Origin: Siphonodentalium dalli
Taxonomy: Eukaryota > Mollusca > Scaphopoda > Gadilida > Siphonodentaliidae
Direction: 5' to 3'
Assembly (NCBI GenBank): GCA_032622095.1
Contig: CP136063.1
Coordinates: 83,365,980-83,429,979 of the forward strand
DNA length: 64,000 nt
Shown here: one piece after another, positions 11,547 through 23,200 of the stretch
Position numbering within the stretch: position 1 is the first letter of the stretch
How the letters are laid out: each line of letters opens with the position of its first letter
Made by a program: the position numbers and the translations under genes
Notes under the pieces: model-generated
Seen by the model: the letters and a program-made list of their open reading frames with translations, nothing else
Databases searched by the model: none
Told to the model about the DNA's origin: nothing

Positions 11547-12005
11547 TCACATACCTGTCTTTATGTATTTCAGCCAGTAACATTAATAAATTCATGAAGT
11601 AAGCTCACATACCTGTCTTTATGTATTTCAGCTAGTAATTTTGTTTCTAAACATCGTGTAAAGGGAACCAGTGTTCTGAAAAAAGTGCATATGTTCCGAG
11701 ATACTATTTGTTGGAGAACACTGATTGAATAAGTATAGGAAAACTTTGAAAACATGAATTTTTTTTAAAACTCCGTTAATTTAGCATCCGGAACGATTTT
11801 ATCGCTGCAGAGTTGTAGCTGAGTATGTTATTTATACTAGGAAACAGGTGACATATTCCGGGTATTTTGTGTTTAGTGCTTTTATTTAAGGCCTAAAAAA
11901 AAAGACGTTTGTTTCCGATAACCGACCGACCCTATTTAAAAGTGCCGAGTCTAAACTTTTTATTGCAATCGAAAAACTGATTTAAAAAAATAATGGTACC
12001 TGTGA

Positions 12006-12371
12006 ATGTTTCACGCATTTAACAGTGATAAAAACCCGGCGGTCGCTTCCGGTGGAAATATCCACATACAACAGCTGGTACTTTGGAAAGTGAGGTGCCG
12101 TACATCGGCTGAGTCAGCGCCGTTCGACATAAATGTTGAAATGAAAGTTAAGGAGTTGTCAGCATTCAACATAAACCATATCAAGTTTGTTTGCGGTGAT
12201 AGAGAGATCGTGGAACAACAGATTGAACATGATACTATGGAAATCACCACACAGCTGAATGCATTTGATATTCTTATGAAGAAAGAAATATGTATCATTT
12301 GTAACTTTGAATCTGAGTTTCTTGTTTCTATATCCCATGGGTTGACCACCTTGAGACTAAGAAGTCCATAA
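12006..12371 (+). CDS. Hypothetical 121-residue frame
   Basis: An open frame from ATG at 12006 to TAA at 12369-12371, with balanced codons. Its second half (FVCGDREIVEQQIEHDTMEI and TTQLNAFDILMKK) looks protein-like; the NAFDILM block recalls short motifs of other animal proteins that I cannot name. A CTTCCGGT (ETS-like) site lies near 12046. The minus strand is also open over the same interval, which weakens the case. It does not resemble the missing TRIP4 exon. It could be an unrecognised exon or a remnant. Confidence 0.25.
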   Translation: MFHAFNSDKNPAVASGGNIHIQQLVLWKVRCRTSAESAPFDINVEMKVKELSAFNINHIKFVCGDREIVEQQIEHDTMEITTQLNAFDILMKKEICIICNFESEFLVSISHGLTTLRLRSP

Positions 12372-12533
12372 TGTGGGCTCATATCAAGTATTATACACGT
12401 ATTGTTAAAAATATAGAAAAATAAAAATATTTAGTAAACAAACTCCAACAGACTTTATTGGAATCAGACATATCGTCTGATTGTGTTTCCAGACTTTTCC
12501 TTATCAACTCATTACTAGTGCCTACTTCACAGA

Positions 12534-13115
12534 CAAGCCTTGAAATAGTGGTCTGCCATTTGCAGAATGAGGTACCCAGAGGGTGAATTTAGTGACGCTA
12601 CCCAGCTCGGCAGGCCAGCATCACCAAATTCACCCACTGGGGGACCTCATTCTGCTGAGACCTCGACTGCTATGGGAGACCTAGGTTCAGATTGAAGTTC
12701 CCCAGTTGAAGTTGGTGATTTTCACCCATTAGTCACCTTAATATTATGCATTTTATCTTCTGCAAATTAGGGGATATAGAAACTAGACAGAATATAAAAA
12801 GTAATTAAAAACAACGTTAATTTGAGACTAGATACTTCCCAGAAGATGTGGCATAAGCAGAATGAGGTCCACAAAGAGTGAATATAGTGATGCTACTGCT
12901 AGCCCGATGTGCAGAGTTGCGTCACTAAAATCGCCCTCTGGCAGACTTAAAATCCGACGAGAATCAGAATCAGGATTCTCATTTTGATTCTGGTAAAAAG
13001 TCTTGATTCTCTGTTTAATAAAACACTGTTTTGATTCTCGCCAAATTTGATGGATTTTAGGGCCTGCTCTGGGGACCTCATTCTGCAAATGAGAGACACA
13101 CTATTTCAAGGCTTG
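12534..13115. mobile_element. hAT-type element, 582 bp (CAAGCCTTGA family)
   Basis: The ends CAAGCCTTGAAATAGTG and inverse are flanked by the 8-bp duplication TTCACAGA (12526-12533, 13116-13123). Each arm also contains an inner hairpin built from AATGAGGTCCCCAGAGGGTG and GTGAATTTAGTGATGCT motifs. Related copies lie at 17120-17556, 17573-17665, 31050-31169 with 32605-32636, 37690-37800, 44555-44665 and 47536-47700. Confidence 0.9.
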
Positions 13116-13389
13116 TTCACAGATACATGTAGACTATCTAGATTCTGTCATATTAAATTATAGTGTTATCTCTTCCCCAAGGCTTACTACTTTCAGTTTC
13201 ATTTTCATTTTGTCTTAAAAAATCAGTCTCCTTTTTTCAAATTGTTGCACATGAAATTAATTATGTTCATTTAATAAAACTCACGCTTCAGGGAAAAACT
13301 TGTCTGGAAGTCTATCATAAGGATGTTTATTGATATATAATGATTGAGTACTCAGTACAACTGGTGTTTATGTCCAATGGGGATTAGTC

Positions 13390-13770
13390 AGGGACCAGCC
13401 TAGAGGTTTCCAATTTGGATAAGTCACTTCTCTCTGTTTTGGTTATCAGGGAGAAGTGGACTGTTATCAGGGAGAAATAATATTGTCTGATGTTCAACTT
13501 ACACCTCAACATCAATAAATTATGATCCAATCCAATAAGCATCATGCCAAGTTATAAAACCATTGTGGTGAGTAACAACAGCAATATAATCAGCAAATAT
13601 ACTTTAAATATGCAGTTGGGGTCATATGCATACTGGTATATGAGTTAGATGTCACTTATTCCTGGGACAAAAATAGGGAGAAGTGGCACATTTTAGGGAG
13701 AAGTGGCACATTTTAGGGAGAAGAATAGAAGATGTCTCCCAAGGGCCAAGTCACCCTCTAGTCTGGTCCC
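13390..13770. repeat. Dispersed repeat (AGGGAGAAGTGG family)
   Basis: It has several copies of TTAGGGAGAAGTGGCACA and a unique stretch that recurs inverted at about 23440-23640 (TGTGGCACTTCTCTC, ACCAGTATGCATATG, ACTATAATGGTTTTATAA). Confidence 0.65.
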
Positions 13771-13821
13771 TGGTATTAGTCTTCGAGTCGATGAGATGGT
13801 GTCTACATATTGGTACATATA

Positions 13822-13926
13822 CAGTAATGCTCTAATTAATCGACTCCATAACCACAGCAGAATTATGGGTAACTTTTCAGGATTTAGTCGGAAATATGGC
13901 TTGTTGCCATTCATCGGAAAGCTCTC
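13822..13926. mobile_element. Tc1/mariner-like MITE, single arm
   Basis: Left arm only, from CAGTAATGCTCTAATTAATC to GGAAAGCTCTCACTT. The right arm is lost. Confidence 0.8.
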
Positions 13927-14146
13927 ACTTTCAAGAGTTGACTGAAAATTTTTGTTTAATTATTTTATAATTACCAATGAAAGTATTTAAATTGGCTAGA
14001 GTAGTAGATTGATCTCTGCATAATGAACATAAGTATAACAGGTATGGTACATCACAGTGAGTGATTTGATACCTCGATATCTTGTTTTGAACCCCTTTGA
14101 GATTATGAGATGAAATATTTTATGCTATTATTGAACTTTTTTACAG

Positions 14147-14297
14147 CTACATATTATCAATTGAAACATGGGAGGATTTGGAAGAGTACCTGTCAGAACT
14201 TCTCGACCAATCGAGCCCAAAGGTGCGGATGTTCATGGCAGCTCTGTTAGAGAGATGGAGGCCACCAGGAACAAATGATACTAAACCACTCTTACAG
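14147..14297 (+). CDS. TRIP4: TRIP4 exon encoding the N-terminal conserved region
   Basis: The acceptor TTTTTTACAG ends at 14146 and the donor GTAACC begins at 14298. The first base completes a codon from the missing upstream exon, followed by 50 codons starting YILSIETWEDLEEYLSELL. This aligns with the human segment beginning YVLSIES, including its acidic, leucine-rich helical character and a conserved W near the end (ERWRPPGTND). It is the first coding exon I can recognise. The upstream exon should end two bases into a codon. Confidence 0.93.
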
Positions 14298-17200
14298 GTA
14301 ACCATGACCAAGAATATTTTATCTTCCCACTCCTATAAGCCCTATTAACATTGTTATTACACTGTCAGCTTGTCATTACACTCTCAGCACTGTGTCATAA
14401 CATGACAGACATCATTTGTTTGCACTATATTGTTTCCTCGCATGCTACATGCATGTTAAAGGTACTGGCCTTCGCGATCGATATTGCTGTTAAAAGAGTT
14501 ACATTGGTTAAAACTGCCATAAACAGGAAAGAATATTAAAATATAGACAGATTTTGTTCTTATACCAATCACAAATATATCATAAATGGCATGTTATTGT
14601 CAAGATCGTACACCTTGTTAGTAAACAAAAGCAGTGCAGTGCATAAAGAATGTGTGATACGCAAAACACTCTACACCGGGGAGACCCCACTATAAGTGAA
14701 ATTTGGTTAAAATTGACACCATATTGTTTACAACATACTGATATAGCGCTCACTAATCGTCACCGATCAAGATTTTGGCATTGAATGGGTCACTGTGAAT
14801 CACTCTCCCAAAAGAATCGTCATGATGTTAAGTGTTTTGCTTATCGACTTATATTAATAAATGATCGGATCACACAAAGTGTGTTGTGTGGGTAATATCG
14901 CGTTCATATTATCATTATACTATACTATTAGTATACTGAGAAATTTCATAATTTGGAAACTTTTACTTCTATACATGTATAATAATACATGTATAACAAG
15001 CCATCGTTGCCTCTAATGGAAACCATTGGTTAAGTTATCTCTTACGGCCAAATTTCGTAAATATTCAAATAATACCACGGCCATATTTCGTTGAACAAAA
15101 TGTTAATAAATAACACGTTTTAGGAAATTTGATACCATAGTTGACAGTGGTTAGCATTATTTTGTTGCAATTAATCGATTCTGATAACTAAAGCATATTT
15201 TGAAGAAATGTTGTTGTTGTATCTTGATGATATGGGGACCCTCTGATCAGATTAAGTATCTTTAACTATTGTCTATAATTTGTGTGTGGATATGTGCATC
15301 TGTAATCTGTGCCCAGGCCACAGGGGTTTGTCATTAAAAATGAGTAAAGATATGAATAACAAAAATATAAGTTTAAAATGAGCGCGCCACTTCTACAAAC
15401 GCATCGCTATTGATATAAAACTTTACAAGGGAGTTTACTATTTTTGAATATCTCCTCACTTCTAATGGCCATAATTCACAAACACCTGAACCGAACTAGA
15501 ATTATAATGCAAGTCGATCAAGTAAAAGCTATATATTACCCATATGGTACACAATTCCAGGATAAACTGTTCAACAACTTATAAAACAGATGATCAACAA
15601 AAACATTTGTGCACAGCACCGGTTCGATGTCCGTGCATGACTACATGAGAAAATATACTGTTAATGCAAAGTCAATATTTATCAATAAGAAATCCACCTT
15701 TTGTACAAAACTTCTACTTTTTATCGACAGATTTAATGTTAATCTGCCGAAATCACTCACATATTTGAATCCAAGTGTCCACTCTTTTCCTATATTCAAG
15801 CAATAATTTCATATTTGCATTGAAAATGAATTCAATGACATGTTTACCGAGCACACACTATGTATACTAATTGTTGACCAGTTAAACTGGTCTACCTGGT
15901 CTTTTAAGGACAACAATTGCTTCAGCTCCCCTCCCTTTCTAAATAAGGAGGGTGGTATTAATCTCTACCAGAGCGCACCAGTCATGCTTCCTTTCTGACA
16001 CTGTAACTGGCTGGGTACTAGTCCATGTTTCTATATTTAGCATGGGATTTTCCAGCAAAAAATGGTGAAACCCGATCGCTCCAAAGTCAAATGTTCTATG
16101 TGCTTTGAGAACAATTCCCACTCTAAAACATAATGACAGAATGGAAAATCAGAGCGGCAGTTTTGTTGATGATTTCCGCAAGCTGCTCGTCAAAATTGCA
16201 GCAAATAAGAACTCTTGTATTTGACTTGCCGTTCGAGTTGTGACAATGTTGTACATGTGCGTTTATACGTTTGTGTTGATAAAAATAATCGGAGAACCGA
16301 ATCACACCGTTTCGAAATATAGTTCTTAGGTTTTAGTGGGACTTTTCAAACATAAGGTCCAACATTTATACAAATTTTGTCGATATTTTGTGTGCCTACA
16401 AGGGTAGCATGTTGCTCTGTTCGCTTAGCATATATTTTAATATCGCGGAAGTCCACCAAATGTGGGTGAAATATCGCCGGTAGCAGCGGTCTTATCAAGT
16501 CATCAAGGGAGGTAAACCCTGCATGGAGTTTTGGGTGATATTTGATCTCCTGGGTTACCTATATTGGCTCCTCTTAATTAACCCTTTCTATATTAAAGAG
16601 TTTCTCTCATTAAGTTATAATAGTACACATGTACATTGGTATGGTCTATTATTCATCTGGAGGAATTTTCTGGAAAAATGAGCTGTGGCTATTTGTTGAA
16701 CTTACTATCTGAACATTTCCTAAGGAAACTACTAGTCAATGAGTACCTTACTCATATTTAAATTTGCGCAGTACTATTTTTCGCGCACCCGTCGTTGCGC
16801 GAATATAAAACTGAGCGAAAAATAGTACGACACCTGAGTTTACCACACCACCGGGAAACAATAAGGCTATTATTATGTTGATGAGTTATGTAATACATGT
16901 ATACACATTACGGAAGGTTGGACCAAATATTAGGCTACTAGCCTACTATGACTAGATTTACATGCGGGCAACCAACATCAAAACCATTACTGATATGTAT
17001 AATGACATACCTATACAGCAACAAATCATGGCAACATCATTGATGTTGAAATACTTGTAAGAAATACATATTGCAGACTGAAGATGTATGAAAGCACCTC
17101 GTTCAAATACTGGTAGTTGCAAGCCTTGAGATAGTGTGTCTGTCATTTGCAGAATGAGGTCCCCAGAGGGGTGAATTTAGTGATGCTTATCTCACAGTCA

Positions 17201-20200
17201 GCTAGCATCAATCATCAAATTCACCCTCTGGGGACCTCATTCTGCTTAGGCCTCATCTTCTGAGAAGTATCTCTAGTCTCAAATTAATATTGTTATTAGT
17301 TACTTCTGTTCAATTTCTATATCCCCTAATTTGCAGAAGATAAAATGCCTAATCGAGGTGACTAATGGGTCAACATCACCAACTTCAACTGAGTAACGTC
17401 AATCTGAACCTAGGTATCCCATAGCACTGATAGCAGAATGAGGTTCCCAGAGGATTGATTTGGTGATTGATGCTAGCTGACTGTGAGATAAGCATCACTA
17501 AATTCACCCTCTGGGGAACTCATTCTGCAAATGACAGAACACTATCACAAGGCTTGCAACTACCAGTATTTGATTTGGTGATGCTCGCCTGCCGTGTAGG
17601 ATAGCGTCACTAAATCCACTCTCTGGGATCCTCATTTTGCAAATGACAGACAAAATATTTCAAGGCTTGAATAGTTGAAATAAACATTTGTTGGAGTTTA
17701 TTTTCATTAAAAACTTCATTGTCTCTAACATTCTTGCAGATTTATCAAAAAGATGCCCAAGAAATGGTGTATGTAACAGGGAAGGAGAAGGTTGAAAAAC
17801 CAAAACACAAGAAACGGGACCAACCAAAGAAAATTGAAAATGGAGACCTGGACATGGAATCAATATCAGATGCTTTATCTGATGTGAGTTTAGCATCTAG
17901 ATTTCTTTCCGAAAGCATTATATGCTATATTTAAACATATTCTCCACATCACATAGAGTATCAGTGTTTCTTCATATGTAGAAGGGACTGGCAGCCTCTG
18001 TGACATATTCTGAGTGGTATGTACTGTAGTTTACTCCAACAAAATACAGAATATGGCCACCAATTTTTACATTTATGGCCCTTTTATTGTTGATAATCTG
18101 GACTAAATATTTGTTTGCAGTTGATAACCTAACCTAATGTGGTGACTTTTTTATAACCTGGACTTTTTTTTGGAGAGATTCTTTGTAACAATACACAGTA
18201 ATGAATAATGTAGATAACTGAAAGTCAATTTCAGAGCATTCAGAATGATCATTGTTGCAATTAAATCGGGGGGCCCTGGTGGCTCAGTTGGTGAGGTGCA
18301 TGGCACAATAGGCCAACATAAGCCATCTAAAGGTGGTTTAAATTCACATTAGTGTGGATTTTAATCCACACACACACAGGTAAGCTAAATCGACTTGTGT
18401 ATCTGTTTTATCTGTAAGTTACTTTATTGTGGTATCCACGTGTACCTGAATGATTGGCCTATGAAATTAACCCTCAGTGCAGTATTTTTCCTCCCGTAGA
18501 TATTTCCTTGCCATGAAACAGGAGTAATTTCTCTGGCACTCGTCCGCACCTGCAACTTTCAATGTATGGGTGCTAAATTTTGCTCTCATCCCACCAGTCA
18601 GAAATTACCATGTGGACTAATCATTATGGGGTTGATTCTTTTCAGTCTTAATTAATTACTAGTAGTGTAATTAGTCCAGTCCTTGAAATTGGCATTTTTC
18701 TTCTACAGCATTTCTTTAGAACTGCATGAAATTCTAAATTGTCTTCTAGGGCGTTTTCTTCAGCATTGCTTTTTGCCGTAGCTAATTTTGAGGGCTGATT
18801 GTAGTATACCATAATAACACCTTGTCTAAGAAAAAACCCAATTATTGGTCATATTAATACTTACAGGTGCAATATGCACCCACATTCTCAACTTTCAATA
18901 TATTTGCTCTTGCTGTGTTTTTCTCATGGAAAGGACTGTGTAAATCTAACAATGTTGTGATATGGCCTAGTGGCTGAAATGATGATGAATCCTATTAAAT
19001 AAAACTAACATAGAGGCCCACATTTATCGCACAACATGAGAAAATAAAATATGTTTAGGCCAATACAACAAATCTCTTTGTTTCCGATACCCTGCCTGGC
19101 TGAGATTTTCTTGCCTGCCTCAATTTTTTTTTTCAATTTTCTCCAGAAAGCTAGTCTATATATTTACCTGTTAGAGTGTTAATGTGAATATTTATCGTTT
19201 TCCCAATTGCAAACACAAAAATAAGTAGGTTATTAAGCTCAACATTGGTTGAGATCTTACTGCAGAGTGAATGAATTCAAGGTACTACATGCTTTTATCC
19301 AATGCTTGGCTTATTTTTAATACACATGGATCTACCATATTCCATGGCACCCTGACTACACTATTATATTGCTTACAGCTGAAAGGTTTAAAAAAAAAAT
19401 ATTTGCAAAATAAAAAACCATGGCTGCCTGTCGGGAAAATTTTCCCAATGTTATCGGAAACAGAGAATTTTTTTGTTTTGGCCTTAGTAGGTTTAGTAGT
19501 CATATGGAATCTACCCTAATAACACTAATACTAATTTCTGACTCTAAAACTGGGACCTACTCCTTTGAACATCTGATGTGAAATTTGAAACTGTTTGATC
19601 ATTGTTTCTAGGTAGCAGTCCAGAAGGATGGTACAAAGAAAAAGTCTAAGTTCATTCCACTGTATAGTCAGGAGGGTCAGGAGAAATCTGTGATAAAATT
19701 ACATGGTGAATATATATTTATAGGCCAAATAAATAAAAATCCTACAATCTCAGGCACCTCCCTCATCACTGAAATTTACCTTCAACACTTTCATGACGGG
19801 AGCTGCACTGGTGCAGCATTAAAGATCCTGTGCCAATGCATTCTCTTATATATGCGAGTCTCCCATAGGGAGTCTGGCATATATGAGAATGCACTGGCTT
19901 ACAAGGTCAAGGTAAATATTGTTAGGCCAATGTATTCTCTTATTCTCTTATATATGTGAGGCTCCCTATGGGAGACTCACATATATAAGATAATGCATTG
20001 GCACAGGGCAGGGTTTATGCAAAATTTCAGGAAACTCCAGCCAAACCTTTGTCAAACATTCGTTTTTTGTTATAAATATTGGAATTGAACAATGCATATG
20101 AATTTTTTTCTGGAGAATATTTTCCACGATTTTGAGGAAAAATAAAAATAAATAGCCTCGTGCCCTCATCTCAAAATTGAGATATATATAATTGCCTGAG

Positions 20201-23200
20201 AACACAGATATCTTATTTTAATGGCCGCTGCTTTATCTAAATTTTGTGTTACTAGATACATGCTGATGGAAAATTACCCGATTCATTCACTTTGTAGCGA
20301 TATTTAGTGGAGCTGAAACGGTTAGACGGTTAACCGGTTAGCATCCGGTTAGCGACGTAACCGGTTAGAAAAAAATGAACTGGACGTAACCGCATCCCGT
20401 TGTCAGTTGAATGTGAACGTGAATAATCCTCAAAATATTAGGTTAAATGATGCAAACCTAATACTAAATCCTGTGTCACCGATAGTAGAGTGCAATGCAA
20501 GCATTAATTGGTACACGCGGTAGTATCATATACTTAGTAGCAATTCTCGAACTGTCTGGAAGTGTCGGCGACCTTCAATCAATTCCGACCCTTTGAAGTT
20601 TTCTCTGATCTTCCGACAAAAGCACGTGTGCAGTCACTGTGTATCAAGTCTGAATGCACACAAGGAATTGACAACGTAAAAGTGGCGTTGTATGGCAATA
20701 CGTGCTTTCGTAACTTAATAGTTAATACTGCACGAAGCAACATGGATTCAAATTGGAATCACACCACGACATACTAAAACTGTTTTACAGTGGGGTTTAT
20801 AAAAACTATGTAAGTTGACAAAGTTTGATGATTGAGATCAGCTGCACAATGTCTTCACTCTTCCTGTTCTTCCTCCCTGTTGTGATCTAATATGATCAAT
20901 TCATTTGATTTGAGTGACCAAACAGACGTTGTAGTTGAAGCAACCCAAAACTTCTTCAATGATCTTCCCTTTTATCAAGGAAATTGATGCTCCATGCTAC
21001 TCTGTAACTGGTTGTGCCTGTGGGACTAATTGACACTCAATTTGGCAGTAATGTCTATATGTTAAGTGATTGCATACTAAAACCGAAACCGAGGTTTTTT
21101 TTATAAAAAAAAACGAAACCGAAACGTAAATTCTATAACCTTCCAACACTGGTGTCCGTGATCATGATACCGACGAATAGCTCGAATACTGAACAGGACT
21201 GCGAATCTGACCTAACTGACCTTCCTTTTTGTTCTATAGTTATTATTTTCTTGTCTTTATATATAATTCATTGGAGGATATACCAATGATAATGATATAT
21301 TACAGATCTTTAATATATAGTTTTGTTACTCGTTTTACCAATACCCATACTATTGTTACTCGTTTTACAAATGCCCAAACATATGCTGATCACGGCAAAT
21401 AAGCGATCCCCCCTGCCATTCACAAATTTCACTTGCTCATTCCCCATCACGAGAGCCAGCAAAAGAACAGTGAATGCGTGTTTTTGAATATCGTTAAATG
21501 CCGTGAATACGGTCTTTATTTCAGCTACTACTTCTCACCTAGGTCTGTCCCTGGAGCATGGCATAATGTCGACATAATTAGTGTGAGAGAAGTCCGCTAG
21601 AAATTTAGCAGTTAACTGGTTGAAATCCGGTTAACCCCGATGGTTAACCGGTTAGAAGAATGGGTCAACCGTTTCAGCTCTAATATTTAGCTATTAAGTT
21701 TAAAACTTAGTCTTAGGTAACAGTCATCGATTATATATATGTGACCCGCCATATCAAATCCAGTCGTAAGTCAGGATTTTTTTACTCTGTGCCAATGCAT
21801 TCTCTTATATATGCGAGTCGACCATAGGTCGCCTCGCATATATAAGAGAATGCATTGGCCTAACAATTTTTTACAATTTTAATAATTTTAAAAATTCTAA
21901 AAAATAATAACAAATGATGAAAAATTGTTAGGCCAATGCATTCTCTTATATATGCGAGTCGACCATATGTCGCCTCAAATATATAAGAGAATGCATTGGC
22001 CTAACAATTTTTTATCATTTTTAAAAAATAAATGTTTCTTACAATTTTTAGGACATAAAATAAAAAACATCCATTACCCTGCAGGGAGCCCCACACATAT
22101 ATAGAAGCATACAGAAGAGTGTTGTCTGCTCATGTTTGTCTGGGGCTCTGTATGGGTGAAATTATAAAATTGTTAAAGAATACAAGAAAAAATTATTAAA
22201 ATTGTAAAAAATTGTTAGGCCAATGCATTCTCTTATATATGCGAGGCGACCTATGGTCGACTCGCATATATAAGAGAATGCATTGGCACAGGGTAAAAAA
22301 AATCTCGTCTTACGACTGGATTTGATATGGCGGGTCACATATACTAGCAGTGCTAAATAGCTGACCTGAACATTTGTGGGGAACAAAACCTTTCTGTTCG
22401 CTCGAGATGAGAATGGAAAATCTTTGAATTGTTTTTGTTTTTACCAACTTCCTGTGATCAGCTGAGGTATTACCGTGATCAGTGTTCGGTATAGTGTAAT
22501 GGAACACACCCAAACTGTGACATAGATTCTCGCTCTGAAGAATCTATATTTGTATCCATGTATTTATGCTATGTTCTGTTGATTTGGATTCAAACATTGT
22601 TGATGCTAAAATGATAACACACAAAGTGCTATCAAACCCCAACTTAACATATAATTTCCAGAGAATTTTTTAATATCATTTCAGGTAATATATGTTGCCT
22701 GTATAAAGTCCAGGGGAAGAGACTATGTGTTTCCTATACACAAACCGGGAGAGTATAATATATGTATTTCAAAGCTTTGAAATTTGTTTTACTGGATTTT
22801 TGTATAGATTATCACAGTATTTTTGTTATTTGAACAATGTGTTTTTCCAGGTCGCCATGTTTGTGAGTGTCAGAGCGCCAAGCACAAGCTGGTGAATAAC
22901 TGTGTTGGGTGCGGTCGCGTAGTCTGCCAACAAGAAGGGTCTGGTCCCTGCCTCTTCTGCGGAAAACTGGTAAGCCTCCTGATACAGCACTCAGCTCAAC
23001 AATATTCCTGGTCAGTGACAATTTTAGGTCCTACCTCTTTTGTGGTAAATAGTTGTGGTATTTATCAGCTGACACATGTGTACAGTAATGCCCGAAGTAT
23101 ATGACCCTTAAACACAGCAGAATTCTGGGATATTTTTCAGGATTTAGTCAGAAGTATGGCTTGTTGCCATTCATCGGAAAGCTCTCACTGAGAGCTTTCC

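Noticed and set aside
12011-12382. 123-residue minus-strand frame.
   Set aside because: A shadow of the more protein-like plus-strand frame at 12006-12371. No domain.
18265-18345. tRNA gene, because of a perfect box A.
   Set aside because: Box B is degenerate and no acceptor stem forms, so it fits a SINE head better.
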